Shown here: positions 6,919-15,725 of the stretch, one piece after another
Layout: the number at the start of each line of letters is the position of its first letter
Position numbering within the stretch: the first letter of the stretch is position 1
The notes under the pieces: model-generated
The model's input: only the letters and a program-made list of their open reading frames with translations
Database searches by the model: none
What the model was told of the DNA's origin: nothing
Assembly (NCBI RefSeq): GCF_000212695.1
Contig: NC_015514.1
Coordinates: 868,001 to 932,000, forward strand
DNA from: Cellulomonas fimi ATCC 484
Lineage (GTDB): Bacteria > Actinomycetota > Actinomycetes > Actinomycetales > Cellulomonadaceae
Direction: 5' to 3'
Length of the DNA stretch: 64,000 nt
Position numbers and translations under genes: made by a program

Positions 6919-8238
6919 ATGAGCAAGAGGTTGTCCCGATCGCGGGGTGCGCGCGGAGCCGCCCTGCTGGCCGTCGCCGGTCTTGCGCTGACGGGCCTCG
7001 CGGCCTGCAGCAGCGCCGACGACGGCGGGAGCGACGCGCCGGCCGAGTCCGTCGGCCCCGACGGTGTCGACGACGGCACGACCCTGACCATGTGGACCCG
7101 CGCCCCGCTGGAGCGCCAGGCCAAGGCCCTCGTCGAGGCGTACAACGCGTCGCACGAGAACCAGGTCGAGCTGGAGATCATCCCCAACGACGACATGGAG
7201 GGGAAGGTCGGTGCGGCCGCCACGAACGACGAGCTGCCCGACCTGCTCGCCGGCGACGTCGTCCGCCTGCCCTACTGGGTCGCGAACGGCCTGTTCACCG
7301 ACCTGACCGAGAACATCGACGGCCTGGACTACGCGGACGACATCACGCGCGGCCACGTCGACGCGGGCACCGACCCGGACGGCGCGAAGCACACGCTGCC
7401 GTTCGTCACCGACATCTCCGTCATGGTGTGGAACAAGGCGCTGTACGCCGAGGCGGGGCTCGACCCGGAGAAGGGCCCGACCACGCTCGCGGAGTTCCAG
7501 GAGCAGGCCGAGGCCGTCCAGGCGCTGAACAAGCCGGGCGTGTCCGGCACCTACTACGGCGGCAACTGCGGCGGGTGCCTCGTCTTCACGTGGTTCCCGA
7601 CGATCTGGGCGTCCGGCGAGGAGGTCCTCTCCGAGGACGGCACCGAGTCGCTGCTCGCGTCCGACACCGCGCAGGCGCTGTACGACACCTACGCCGCGCT
7701 CAACGACGCGGGCGCCGTCGGGGCCGGGTCGAAGGAGGAGACGGGCGCGACGTGGACGGCTCCGTTCTCGAACGGCGAGGTCGGCGTCATGCAGTACCCG
7801 AACACCGCGGTGTACGCGGCGAAGGAGGCCGGCATCGACGTCGGCGTCACCGGCATCCCCGGTGTCGACGGCGGCCAGTCGACGTTCCTCGGCGGCGACG
7901 CGATGGGCGTCTCGAAGGACTCGGAGCACGTCGCGCAGGCGTGGAACTTCCTCGCCTGGATGATGTCCGACGAGACGCAGCTCGAGGTCGTCGCGAAGAA
8001 CGGCGAGGTGCCGGGCCGCAACAGCCTGCTCGACAACGAGTACGCGCAGCAGGACCCGCTGGCCCTCACGATGAACAAGCTCGCCGAGGACGGCCGCACG
8101 CCCGTCGCCGAGTACTTCTCGGAGGCGTTCAACGCGTCCGGCAGCCCGTGGGTCACGCTGTTCCGCAACGCGACCTTCGACAAGACCGGCACGGTCGAGG
8201 AGGACAACGACGCCATCACGGCCGTCCTGTCCCAGTGA
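6919..8238 (+). CDS. Sugar ABC transporter substrate-binding lipoprotein
   Basis: A protein of 439 residues. ATG 6919 has GAGGAGAG at 6907-6914. The signal peptide ends in lipobox LAAC (Cys30), so it is anchored outside the membrane. The mature part is a family-1 (MalE-like) extracellular solute-binding protein: LTMWTRAPLERQAKALVEAY, LPDLLAGDVVRLPYW, PFVTDISVMVWNKALYAEAGL, and the C-terminal NFLAWMMSDETQLEVV. It is first in the operon with two permeases and GH127, so its ligand is probably an L-arabinofuranose oligosaccharide. Regulation is by LacI at the promoter above. A 12-bp inverted repeat in the gap after it may raise its mRNA level relative to the permeases. Confidence 0.92.
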   Translation: MSKRLSRSRGARGAALLAVAGLALTGLAACSSADDGGSDAPAESVGPDGVDDGTTLTMWTRAPLERQAKALVEAYNASHENQVELEIIPNDDMEGKVGAAATNDELPDLLAGDVVRLPYWVANGLFTDLTENIDGLDYADDITRGHVDAGTDPDGAKHTLPFVTDISVMVWNKALYAEAGLDPEKGPTTLAEFQEQAEAVQALNKPGVSGTYYGGNCGGCLVFTWFPTIWASGEEVLSEDGTESLLASDTAQALYDTYAALNDAGAVGAGSKEETGATWTAPFSNGEVGVMQYPNTAVYAAKEAGIDVGVTGIPGVDGGQSTFLGGDAMGVSKDSEHVAQAWNFLAWMMSDETQLEVVAKNGEVPGRNSLLDNEYAQQDPLALTMNKLAEDGRTPVAEYFSEAFNASGSPWVTLFRNATFDKTGTVEEDNDAITAVLSQ

Positions 8239-8265
8239 CGACCCAGTGAGAACCCGGTGAGACCC

Positions 8266-8322
8266 GCGGCGGCGGGCGCACCCGGCACGGCACCGCCCGT
8301 GACCGTCACCGCCCGCCGCCGC
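8266..8322 (+). promoter_or_regulatory. Intercistronic hairpin between binding protein and permease genes
   Basis: A perfect 12-bp inverted repeat, GCGGCGGCGGGC (8266-8277) and GCCCGCCGCCGC (8311-8322), has a 33-nt loop in the 137-nt gap. In sugar ABC operons such structures often protect or partly terminate the transcript, so that the binding protein is made in excess. That role is inferred here. Confidence 0.5.
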
Positions 8323-8375
8323 CCCCGGCCCACCCCCGAGCCCCGCACCGACGCGGGCGCGACCCCGGAGCCAGC

Positions 8376-9323
8376 ATGACCACCGTCACCACCCGCCCGC
8401 CCGACGCCGGCACGGCGCCACCACCACCGCGACGCCGCCGCGGCAACCGCTCGCACGGCCCGCTGCTCGGCTGGCTCTACGCGAGCCCGACCGCGGTCCT
8501 CGTCGCCGTCCTCTTCGTCGTCCCGCTCGTCCTCGTCGTGATCATGTCCGCGTCGGACTGGTCGCTCCTGGCCGGCAACGACGGCACCAACTTCCCGGCG
8601 AACTACACCGAGGTGCTCGCGCACCGGATGTTCTGGCCGTCTGTCGTCTTCACGCTGAAGTACACGGTCATCGCCACGGTGCTGCTCATCGGCCTGGGCC
8701 TCGGCCTGGCGCTGCTGGTGCAGGAGTCGAGCCGGTGGAGCGGCGTGCTGCGCACGTCGTTCCTGCTCCCCACCGCCCTCGGGCTCGCGTCGGCGTCGCT
8801 GCTCTTCTACGCGCTGTACTCGCCGCAGGTCGGCCCGATCTCGGACTTCCTCGCACGGTTCGGAATCGGCAACGGCTCCGTCAACGTGCTCGGCACCGCC
8901 GACGGCGCGCTGTGGGGGACGGTCATCCTCATCGTCTGGCGGTTCGCGGGCTTCTACATGCTGCTGCTGCTCGTCGGCCTGCAGGGCATCGGGCAGGAGG
9001 TCTACGAGTCGGCCCGGATGGACGGCGCGAACACGTGGCAGGTGTTCCGCAAGATCACGCTGCCGCTGCTCAAGCCGTCGCTCGCGCTCGCGACGATCCT
9101 CTGCGTCACGGGCTCCCTGCTCGCGTTCGACCAGTTCTACATCCTGACGAAGGGCGGCCCGGACGGCTCGACGATGACCGTGGTCCAGCTCGTCTACAAC
9201 CTGGCGTTCGAGTCCAAGCGCGACCTCGGCATGGCCGCCGCGCTGTCGGTGCTCGTGCTGCTCGCCCTCGTGGTCATCAACGTCGTCCAGCTCAAGGCGC
9301 TCCGGCGCTCCCCCGACGAGTGA
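8376..9323 (+). CDS. Sugar ABC transporter permease (MalF-like)
   Basis: A protein of 315 residues with a basic, Pro-rich N-terminus and six predicted membrane helices (first LLGWLYASPTAVLVAVLF, last MAAALSVLVLLALVVINVVQ). The EAA loop that contacts the ATPase is visible as EVYESARMDGANTWQVFRKITLPLLKP (positions about 208-235), with the conserved Gly in the usual place. It forms a heterodimer with the next gene product. The cluster lacks an ATPase gene, as is typical for actinobacterial sugar importers that share one MsmK-type ATPase encoded elsewhere. Confidence 0.92.
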   Translation: MTTVTTRPPDAGTAPPPPRRRRGNRSHGPLLGWLYASPTAVLVAVLFVVPLVLVVIMSASDWSLLAGNDGTNFPANYTEVLAHRMFWPSVVFTLKYTVIATVLLIGLGLGLALLVQESSRWSGVLRTSFLLPTALGLASASLLFYALYSPQVGPISDFLARFGIGNGSVNVLGTADGALWGTVILIVWRFAGFYMLLLLVGLQGIGQEVYESARMDGANTWQVFRKITLPLLKPSLALATILCVTGSLLAFDQFYILTKGGPDGSTMTVVQLVYNLAFESKRDLGMAAALSVLVLLALVVINVVQLKALRRSPDE

Positions 9324-9337
9324 CAGGGAGACCCGCC

Positions 9338-10159
9338 GTGAAGAACGTGCGCGTGCTCGGACGCACGCCCTACTGGGTGCTCACGGGTGGCCTGGCCATC
9401 CTCTTCCTCTACCCCATGATCTGGACCGCCGTGTCGTCGGTGTCCCCGCAGCCCGGCTCGGCGCAGGTCGACGGGTTCGGGCTCGGCAACTACGAGACGC
9501 TGCTGCACTACCAGGCGGGCCTCGGCCACTACCTGGCGAACTCGCTGGTCATCACGCTCGTCGCGGTCGTCACGACGCTCGTCGCGGCCACGTTCGGCGG
9601 CTACGCGTTCGCGCGGTTCCGGTTCCCCGGCAAGGACGCGCTGTTCCTGCTCGTCCTGTCGATCCTCATGGTCCCGTACGCGACGCTGCTGGTCCCGCTC
9701 GTCATCTGGCTCAAGGACATCGGCCTCAACAACTCGCTGGTCGGCGTCGGTCTCGTGCTCGCCGTGTTCCAGCTGCCGTTCGCGATGTTCATGATGCGCA
9801 TCTCGTTCGAGTCGGTGCCCCGGGAGATGGAGGAGGCGGCCCTCGTCGACGGCTGCGGCTCCTTCGGGGCGCTGCGCCGGGTGCTGCTGCCGGCCGTCAA
9901 GCCGGGGCTCATCACGATCGGCCTGTTCGCGTTCCTCGCCGCGTGGAACGACTTCATGGTGCCGCTGTACCTCGTCGGCGGCGAGAACCAGCCGCTGCCG
10001 CTCGCGCTGGTCAACATGCGCCAGCAGGTCATGGGCGTCATCGACTACGGGGCCACGCAGGCGGGGGTCGTCGTCCTGACGATCCCCTGCATCCTGCTCT
10101 TCCTCGTGCTCCAGCGGCACTACGTCAACGGATTCATGTCGGGCGCGCTGAAGGGATGA
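9338..10159 (+). CDS. Sugar ABC transporter permease (MalG-like)
   Basis: A protein of 273 residues. GTG 9338 lies 15 nt after the previous stop with AGGGAG just upstream. Six membrane helices are predicted, and the EAA loop reads MEEAALVDGCGSFGALRRVLLP. It is the partner permease of the gene before. Its stop overlaps the GH127 start (ATGA), so uptake and hydrolysis are translationally linked. Confidence 0.92.
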   Translation: MKNVRVLGRTPYWVLTGGLAILFLYPMIWTAVSSVSPQPGSAQVDGFGLGNYETLLHYQAGLGHYLANSLVITLVAVVTTLVAATFGGYAFARFRFPGKDALFLLVLSILMVPYATLLVPLVIWLKDIGLNNSLVGVGLVLAVFQLPFAMFMMRISFESVPREMEEAALVDGCGSFGALRRVLLPAVKPGLITIGLFAFLAAWNDFMVPLYLVGGENQPLPLALVNMRQQVMGVIDYGATQAGVVVLTIPCILLFLVLQRHYVNGFMSGALKG

Positions 10160-12060
10160 GAACGCTCGTGGACCACCAGACCATCACCCGACCCGCACCC
10201 GTGCTGCCGTCGACGGGGGCCGTGCGCCCGCTCGGCCTCGACGAGGTCGCTCTGACCGGGGGCTTCTGGGCCGACCGGCAGCGCGTCAACGGCGAGGCGT
10301 CGATCCCGCACTGCGACCGCTGGGAGACCCGCGTCGGCTGGATCGACAACTTCCGGCACGCGCTCGACGGGAGCATCACGCAGCGGCGGACGGGCCGCGA
10401 GTTCTCCGACTCCGACGTCTACAAGATGATCGAGGCCATGGCGTGGGAGGTCGGCCGGACGGGCGACCCCGCCCTCGAGGCCCGGATCCAGGAGCTGACC
10501 GCCCTGATCGGCGCCGTCCAGGAGCCCGACGGCTACCTGAGCACGAAGTTCGGCCGGCCCGGCCAGGAGCCGCGGTACTCCGACCTCGCGTGGGGCCACG
10601 AGCTGTACTGCTTCGGGCACCTCATCCAGGCCGCGGTCGCGCGGCTGCGCACGGGGCACGACGACGAGCTCGTCGCGATCGCCCGCCGCGCCGCCGACCA
10701 CGTGTGCGCCGAGTTCGGCCCGGACGGGCGCGACGCCGTGTGCGGGCACCCCGAGATCGAGGTCGCGCTCGTCGAGCTGGCCCGGGCGACCGGCGAGCGG
10801 CGCTACCTCGACCAGGCCGCGCTGTTCGTCGAGCGCCGCGGCCGCGGCACGCTGCCGGACATCGAGCTCGGGCGCGAGTACTACCAGGACGACGTGCCGG
10901 TGCGGGACGCGACGGTGCTGCGCGGGCACGCGGTGCGCGCCCTCTACCTGACGGCCGCCGCGGTCGACGTCGCGGTCGAGACGCACGACGAGGCCCTGCT
11001 CGACGCCGTGCGACGGCAGTACGAGCGCACGCTCGCGCGCCGCACCTACCTGACCGGCGGCATGGGCGCGCACCACCAGGACGAGGCGTTCGGCGACGAC
11101 CACGAGCTCCCGCCCGACCGCGCGTACTGCGAGACGTGCGCCGGGGTCGCGTCGGTCATGGTCGCGTGGCGGCTGCTGCTCGCGACGGGCGAGGCCCGGT
11201 GGGCGGACGTCGTCGAGCGCACGCTCTACAACGTCGTCGCGACGTCCCCGGCGCAGGACGGGCAGGCGTTCTTCTACACGAACCCGCTGCACAAGCGCGT
11301 GCCCGGCTCCGCAGCCGACCCGGACCAGGTCAGCGCCCGCGCGCTGTCCCGGCTCCGCGCGCCGTGGTTCGAGGTGTCGTGCTGCCCGACCAACGTGGCC
11401 CGCACGCTCGCGTCGCTCGGTGCCTACCTGGCGACCACGACCGACGACGGCGTGCAGCTTCACCAGTACGCGCCGGCCCGCATCGCGACGACGCTCGGCG
11501 ACGGACGCCCGATCGGTCTCGAGGTCGCGACGGGCTACCCGCACGACGGGGACGTCGTGGTCCGCGTGACGCAGGCGCCCGAGGGCGAGGTCGGCCTGTC
11601 GCTGCGCGTGCCGTCGTGGGCGGTGGGCGCCGCGACGCTCGACGGCGCGCCCGTCGAGGGCGGCGTGGCGGTGGTCCGCCGCGTGTTCGCCGTCGGCGAC
11701 GAGGTCCGTCTGTCGCTGCCCGTGGAGCCCCGCGTGACGACGCCGGACGACCGCATCGACGCCGTGCGCGGCTGCGTCGCCGTCGAGCGCGGCCCGCTCG
11801 TCCTGTGCGCCGAGTCGACCGACCTGCCCGGCGGGCTGCACGTCGACGCGATCCGGCTGGACGCCTCGGCGCCGCTCGTGAGTGACGGCGACGGTGCGCG
11901 TGGTCGGGCCCGGGCCGTCGAGCACGCCGACGCCGGCTGGCCGTACGGCCCGCAGGCGCACGAGCGCGCCGCCGACGGCTTCGACCTGCGTCTGGTCCCG
12001 TACCACTCGTGGGCGAACCGCGGCCCGAGCACCATGCGGGTCTGGATCCCGACCGCCTGA
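10156..12060 (+). CDS. GH127 beta-L-arabinofuranosidase
   Basis: A protein of 634 residues without signal peptide, hence cytoplasmic. It belongs to glycoside hydrolase family 127 (the former DUF1680): GFWADRQRVNGE near the N-terminus, then an (alpha/alpha)6 barrel (EPDGYLSTKF, LAWGHELYCFGHL), then a beta-sandwich tail. Residues matching the known catalytic and zinc set are Glu310 (DEAFG), Glu326 and Cys328 (CETC), and Cys409-Cys410 (EVSCCPTN). In this family a zinc-bound Cys is the nucleophile. It would cut beta-L-arabinofuranosides from imported oligosaccharides. ATG 10156 overlaps the permease stop. A strong hairpin follows at 12072-12111. A related GH146 specificity cannot be excluded. Confidence 0.92.
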   Translation: MRTLVDHQTITRPAPVLPSTGAVRPLGLDEVALTGGFWADRQRVNGEASIPHCDRWETRVGWIDNFRHALDGSITQRRTGREFSDSDVYKMIEAMAWEVGRTGDPALEARIQELTALIGAVQEPDGYLSTKFGRPGQEPRYSDLAWGHELYCFGHLIQAAVARLRTGHDDELVAIARRAADHVCAEFGPDGRDAVCGHPEIEVALVELARATGERRYLDQAALFVERRGRGTLPDIELGREYYQDDVPVRDATVLRGHAVRALYLTAAAVDVAVETHDEALLDAVRRQYERTLARRTYLTGGMGAHHQDEAFGDDHELPPDRAYCETCAGVASVMVAWRLLLATGEARWADVVERTLYNVVATSPAQDGQAFFYTNPLHKRVPGSAADPDQVSARALSRLRAPWFEVSCCPTNVARTLASLGAYLATTTDDGVQLHQYAPARIATTLGDGRPIGLEVATGYPHDGDVVVRVTQAPEGEVGLSLRVPSWAVGAATLDGAPVEGGVAVVRRVFAVGDEVRLSLPVEPRVTTPDDRIDAVRGCVAVERGPLVLCAESTDLPGGLHVDAIRLDASAPLVSDGDGARGRARAVEHADAGWPYGPQAHERAADGFDLRLVPYHSWANRGPSTMRVWIPTA

Positions 12061-12071
12061 CCCCCCCGACC

Positions 12072-12111
12072 GCCCCGCCGCCCCGCCGTGCCGACGCCGG
12101 GGCGGCGGGGC
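12072..12111 (+). terminator. Strong hairpin terminator of the transporter/GH127 operon
   Basis: A perfect 14-bp inverted repeat, GCCCCGCCGCCCCG (12072-12085) and CGGGGCGGCGGGGC (12098-12111), has a 12-nt loop and starts 12 nt after the GH127 stop. Confidence 0.7.
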
Positions 12112-12138
12112 CTCGCCCCGGCGGGCAGACTCGGGGAC

Positions 12139-13614
12139 ATGCCCGGGTCGAAGCCCCTCGACGAGTACCGCGCCAAGCGGGACCCGGCGCGCACGCGCGA
12201 ACCGGTGCCGCCGCCGGACGCGCCGCTCCCGCGGGGCGACGGCCGCACGTTCGTGATCCAGGAGCACCACGCCCGCGCGCTGCACTGGGACCTGCGCCTG
12301 GAGCGCGACGGCGTGCTGGTCTCGTGGGCCGTGCCGAAGGGCCTCCCGCAGGAGCCCGGGACGAACCACCTCGCGGTGCACACCGAGGACCACCCGATGG
12401 AGTACGCGACGTTCGAGGGCGAGATCGCGGCGGGGGAGTACGGCGCCGGGCACATGACGGTGTGGGACCGCGGCACCTACGAGACGGTGAAGTGGTCGGA
12501 CCGCGAGGTGCAGGTCGTGCTGCACGGCGAGCGCGTCGACGGCCGGTACGTGCTGTTCCGGACCCGCGGGCGGGGTGGCGGCGCGCGCGACGACGGCCGG
12601 TCGTGGATGGTGCACCGCATGGACCCGCCGACGCGCACCGACTGGACGCCGCTGCCCGAGCTCGTGCGCCCCATGGCGGCCGTGCCCGGCGAGCTGCCGG
12701 GTGACGACGCGGCGTGGGCGTTCGAGATGAAGTGGGACGGCGTCCGGGCCGTCGCCTACGTCGACGGCGGCCGGGTCCGGCTCATGTCGCGCAACGACCT
12801 GGACGTCACGCGCTCGTACCCGGAGGTCGCCGGGCTCGGCGAGCAGCTCGGCTCGGTGCAGGCCGTGCTCGACGGGGAGCTCGTCACGTTCGACCAGCGC
12901 GGCGCCCCCGACTTCGGCCGCCTCCAGCAGCGCATGCACGTCGCCGACCCGGCCGTCGCGCGCCGACTCGCGCAGTCCGTGCCCGTCGTCTACCTGCTGT
13001 TCGACGTGCTGCACCTCGACGGGCGCCCCACCGTCGACCTCCCCTACGACGAGCGCCGCCGGCTGCTGGAGGACCTCGGGCTCGCCGGGCGCTCCTGGCA
13101 GACGCCCCCGGCGTTCGACGGACCCGGTGCCGCGATCCTCGCGGCCAGTGCCGAGAACGGGCTCGAGGGCGTGCTGGCCAAGCGACGGACCTCGCCGTAC
13201 CGGCCCGGCCGCCGCTCGCCGGACTGGGTCAAGGTCAAGCACGTCCGCATGCAGGAGGTCGTGCTGGCCGGCTGGAAGCCGGGCAAGGGGGCGCGCGCGG
13301 AGACCCTCGGTGCGCTCGTGCTCGGCGTGCCCGACGGCGACGGGGTGCTGCGGCCTGCGGGCGGCGTCGGCACCGGGTTCACGCGCCGTGCCCTCGACGA
13401 CCTGCTGCGCCGCCTCGCGCCCCTCGAGACCGCGACGTCGCCGTTCGTCGACCGCCTGCCCGCCGCCGAGACGCGCGACGTGCACTGGGTCCGTCCCGAG
13501 CTCGTCGGGGAGGTCGCGTTCGCCGGCTGGACGTCCGACGGCCGGCTCCGGCACCCGTCCTGGCGCGGCCTGCGCCCGGACAAGGACCCGCGCGACGTCG
13601 TCCGGGAGGCCTGA
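12139..13614 (+). CDS. ATP-dependent DNA ligase, LigD-like (phosphoesterase + ligase, no polymerase)
   Basis: A protein of 491 residues. ATG 12139 has CAGACT ending 7 nt upstream and no clear ribosome site. The N-terminal domain (about 30-170) is the LigD 3'-phosphoesterase: FVIQEHHARALHWDLRLERD, AVPKGLP, GEYGAGHMTVWDRG. From about 190 comes an ATP-dependent ligase: AMP-attaching Lys198 in EMKWDGVRAV, VLDGELV, EGVLAKRR, WVKVKH, and an OB-fold C-terminus. The primase/polymerase domain of full-length LigD is absent, so this is the two-domain form. The likely role is end-joining or nick repair, with Ku not present in this window. The domain order PE-Lig differs from the Pol-PE-Lig order of mycobacterial LigD. 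Confidence 0.9.
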   Translation: MPGSKPLDEYRAKRDPARTREPVPPPDAPLPRGDGRTFVIQEHHARALHWDLRLERDGVLVSWAVPKGLPQEPGTNHLAVHTEDHPMEYATFEGEIAAGEYGAGHMTVWDRGTYETVKWSDREVQVVLHGERVDGRYVLFRTRGRGGGARDDGRSWMVHRMDPPTRTDWTPLPELVRPMAAVPGELPGDDAAWAFEMKWDGVRAVAYVDGGRVRLMSRNDLDVTRSYPEVAGLGEQLGSVQAVLDGELVTFDQRGAPDFGRLQQRMHVADPAVARRLAQSVPVVYLLFDVLHLDGRPTVDLPYDERRRLLEDLGLAGRSWQTPPAFDGPGAAILAASAENGLEGVLAKRRTSPYRPGRRSPDWVKVKHVRMQEVVLAGWKPGKGARAETLGALVLGVPDGDGVLRPAGGVGTGFTRRALDDLLRRLAPLETATSPFVDRLPAAETRDVHWVRPELVGEVAFAGWTSDGRLRHPSWRGLRPDKDPRDVVREA

Positions 13615-13745
13615 CGCCTCCGGGTGCGGACGTCACGCGACCGGGAGACGATGTCGCCGGCGCGCCGGGCGCGCCGCGGGTGCGGAGCAGCGCCCGCCCC
13701 CGCGGGGCCGCCACCGACGCCGGTCCCGACGCGAGGAGGAGCAGG

Positions 13746-14159
13746 ATGGCGACCGTCGCGGACGTCCTCACCCCGAACCCCGTCACCGTCGAGGCCACCA
13801 CCACGGTCCGTGCGGCCGCCGAGCTCATGCGGGAGCACGACGTCGGTGACCTCGTCGTCGTCGAGCAGGGGCGGCTCGTCGGCATCGTCACCGACCGTGA
13901 CCTGGTCGTGCGTGTGCTCGCCGTCGGCGGTGAGGCGCAGGACCCCGTGGGCCAGGTGGGCACCGGCTCGCCGGTCGTCGTGAGCCCCGACGACGACGTC
14001 GTCACCGCGGCCGACCTCATGGCGACGCATGCCGTCCGCCGTCTTCCCGTCGTCCGCGACGGCCAGGTCGTCGGCATCGTGTCGCTCGGCGACCTCGCGG
14101 TGCGGCACAACGCGGGCCCGGTGCTGGGCGCGATCTCCCAGGCCCCGCCGTCGTCCTGA
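13746..14159 (+). CDS. Tandem CBS-domain protein
   Basis: A protein of 137 residues, ATG 13746 with GAGGAG upstream. It consists only of two CBS motifs (VADVLTPNPVTV with LVGIVTDRDLV, then VGTGSPVVVS with VVGIVSLGDLAV), which fold as one Bateman module that binds adenosine nucleotides. Stand-alone CBS proteins of this kind are usually small energy or stress sensors in actinobacteria. No fused enzyme or transporter is present, so the partner is unknown. Confidence 0.85.
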   Translation: MATVADVLTPNPVTVEATTTVRAAAELMREHDVGDLVVVEQGRLVGIVTDRDLVVRVLAVGGEAQDPVGQVGTGSPVVVSPDDDVVTAADLMATHAVRRLPVVRDGQVVGIVSLGDLAVRHNAGPVLGAISQAPPSS

Positions 14160-14194
14160 CCGGTCGGGCTCCCACCTCGCGCGGCCGGTGGGGG

Positions 14195-14211
14195 CACCGC
14201 GCCGCGCGGTG
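14195..14211 (+). terminator. Small hairpin after the CBS gene
   Basis: CACCGC (14195-14200) and GCGGTG (14206-14211) pair around GCCGC, 36 nt after the stop. It is compact and very GC-rich. The terminator role is inferred. Confidence 0.35.
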
Positions 14212-14266
14212 ACGCCGAGGGCGAACGGTGCGTGCGCCCGCCAGGTGCCTCACGTACCGTGGCCGG

Positions 14267-14569
14267 ATGACGACGAACGAGGCGACTCCCGCCGCCGGCT
14301 GGTCCCGGCGGCTCGGCCGCGTCACCGCCGCCGTGCGCGGCCTGCCGCGCCCCGTGCGCGTCATCGCCGTCGCGTCGGTCGGTGGGACGGTCGTGCTGGC
14401 CGGCGTCGCGATGCTCGTCCTGCCCGGGCCCGGGATCCTCGCGATCCTCGCCGGGCTCGCGATCCTCGCCACGGAGTTCGTGTGGGCGCGCCGCATGCTG
14501 GAGCGCAGCAAGGCCGCCGCCAAGGCGGGCGTCGACAAGGGACGCGACGCGCTCCAGCGCCGCCGCTGA
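14267..14569 (+). CDS. PGPGW-family small membrane protein
   Basis: A protein of 100 residues with two hydrophobic segments around the family motif, VLPGPGILAILAGLAILATEF (residues about 50-70). This is the PGPGW transmembrane family (TIGR02611-like), with a final basic helix (WARRMLERSKAAAKAGVDKG). The function is unknown. The ATG lies exactly 6 nt after TACCGT (14255-14260), so it is probably translated from a leaderless mRNA. Confidence 0.75.
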   Translation: MTTNEATPAAGWSRRLGRVTAAVRGLPRPVRVIAVASVGGTVVLAGVAMLVLPGPGILAILAGLAILATEFVWARRMLERSKAAAKAGVDKGRDALQRRR

Positions 14570-14673
14570 CGGCGGCACCGCCAGGCCCCGAACAGGCTCG
14601 CCGGACACCGAGCGGCTGCGTGCGGCAGCGTGCGGCCACGCCGCCCCGCCACGCCCGGCCGCTGTCGGCGGCG

Positions 14674-14922
14674 TCAGGCCGTGGGGCCGGACCGCCCGTA
14701 GACGGGGCGGGCCGCGAGGTCGTCCGTCCGGGCGTCGAGGAGCCGGCGCAGCGCCTCGTACCGCCGCTCGGCGACCCGCCGCGCGGGACCCGCGGCGCAC
14801 GCCTCGACGTCGTGGTGCGCCCGCGCGGTGGCGGACGCGACCTGGAACCACGGTGCGCCGGCGAGCTCCGCGCACATCGCCTCGACCGCCCGGTCGACGC
14901 CCTGCTCGTCCGTGTCCCTCAT
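14674..14922 (-). CDS. Hypothetical protein, 82 residues
   Basis: ATG 14922 is preceded by AAGGAG with a 6-nt gap. The protein is mainly helical and Ala/Arg-rich (MRDTDEQGVDRAVEAMCAEL, HHDVEACAAGPARRVAERRY, LLDARTDDLAARPVYGR). No domain was recognised. It is separated from the cysteine hydrolase upstream by 143 nt and is likely cytosolic. Whether it is real rests on the good ribosome site and protein-like composition. Confidence 0.5.
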   Translation of the reverse strand: MRDTDEQGVDRAVEAMCAELAGAPWFQVASATARAHHDVEACAAGPARRVAERRYEALRRLLDARTDDLAARPVYGRSGPTA

Positions 14923-15065
14923 GGTCGGCTCCTTCGCCTCACGCCCACCATCGTCCTCGCGCCCTCCGACACTGCCGGTGCGCCACGCGGACGACGAGAC
15001 GTCCCGCGAGGAAGGAGCCGCGGGCACGAGCGTGCGGACCGCCGGGTCCGGGTGAAGCGTCATGG

Positions 15066-15632
15066 TCACACCGGGGAGGCGACGCCGAGCGCGACCCGGT
15101 CGTGCGGGACGGCCGCGAAGCGCTGCCCGGGGTAGCGCAGACCCGCGAAGTACGCGTTGACGTGCGCGACGATCTGCTCGCCGCCGACCCAGACCCCGGC
15201 GAGCCACGCCCCGGTCGTCGTGTGGCAGTCGGCCACGAGCGTCACGTCGTACCCGGCCGCTGCGGCGGACTGCCCGAGCGTGCGCACGCAGTAGTCCGAC
15301 TGGGCCCCGGCGAGGACGAGGTGCGTCGTCCCGGTGCGGGCCAGCACGGACTGCAGGTCCGTGCCGGCGAACGCGTCGCGGTACGCCTTGTGGACGCGCG
15401 CCTCGCCGGGCAGCACGACGAGGTCGGGGTGCAGCCGCCAGCCGTCGCTGTCGCGTGCGAAGTCCTGCTCGTCCTGCACCCACACGACGGGCACGCCCTC
15501 CGTACGGGCGCGGGACGTGAGCGCGTTCGTGCGGGCCAGCACGCCCTCGACGTCCACGCACTGCGGGAGGACGCCGACCTGGAGGTCGACGACGAGGACG
15601 GCCGTGCGCGGTGTGGTAGCGCTCCCATTCAC
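15066..15632 (-). CDS. Isochorismatase-like cysteine hydrolase
   Basis: A protein of 188 residues with the catalytic triad of the family: Asp16 (VLVVDLQ), Lys82 (VHKAYRDAF) and Cys115 (AQSDYCVRT), plus the usual cis-peptide neighbourhood before the Cys. Substrates in this superfamily range from nicotinamide to isochorismate and N-carbamoyl compounds, and the exact one cannot be told. Start GTG 15632 lies 7 nt after GACAAT on the minus strand, so a leaderless transcript is possible. An ATG at 15628 is out of frame. Confidence 0.85.
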   Translation of the reverse strand: MNGSATTPRTAVLVVDLQVGVLPQCVDVEGVLARTNALTSRARTEGVPVVWVQDEQDFARDSDGWRLHPDLVVLPGEARVHKAYRDAFAGTDLQSVLARTGTTHLVLAGAQSDYCVRTLGQSAAAAGYDVTLVADCHTTTGAWLAGVWVGGEQIVAHVNAYFAGLRYPGQRFAAVPHDRVALGVASPV

Positions 15633-15725
15633 ACGGTCGATTGTCCACGAACGGGCGACGTGCGCGAAATCGGCACACCGGGACGACCGCGTCGTGCGGG
15701 CGCACGGCGCGGCGGCGACACGGCC

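Noticed and set aside
10120..13554. Very long minus-strand open frame (over 1100 codons) across the GH127 and ligase genes
   Set aside because: It is antisense to two well-recognised genes, with Arg/His/Gly-rich, domain-free translation. High GC content removes stop codons and creates such frames.
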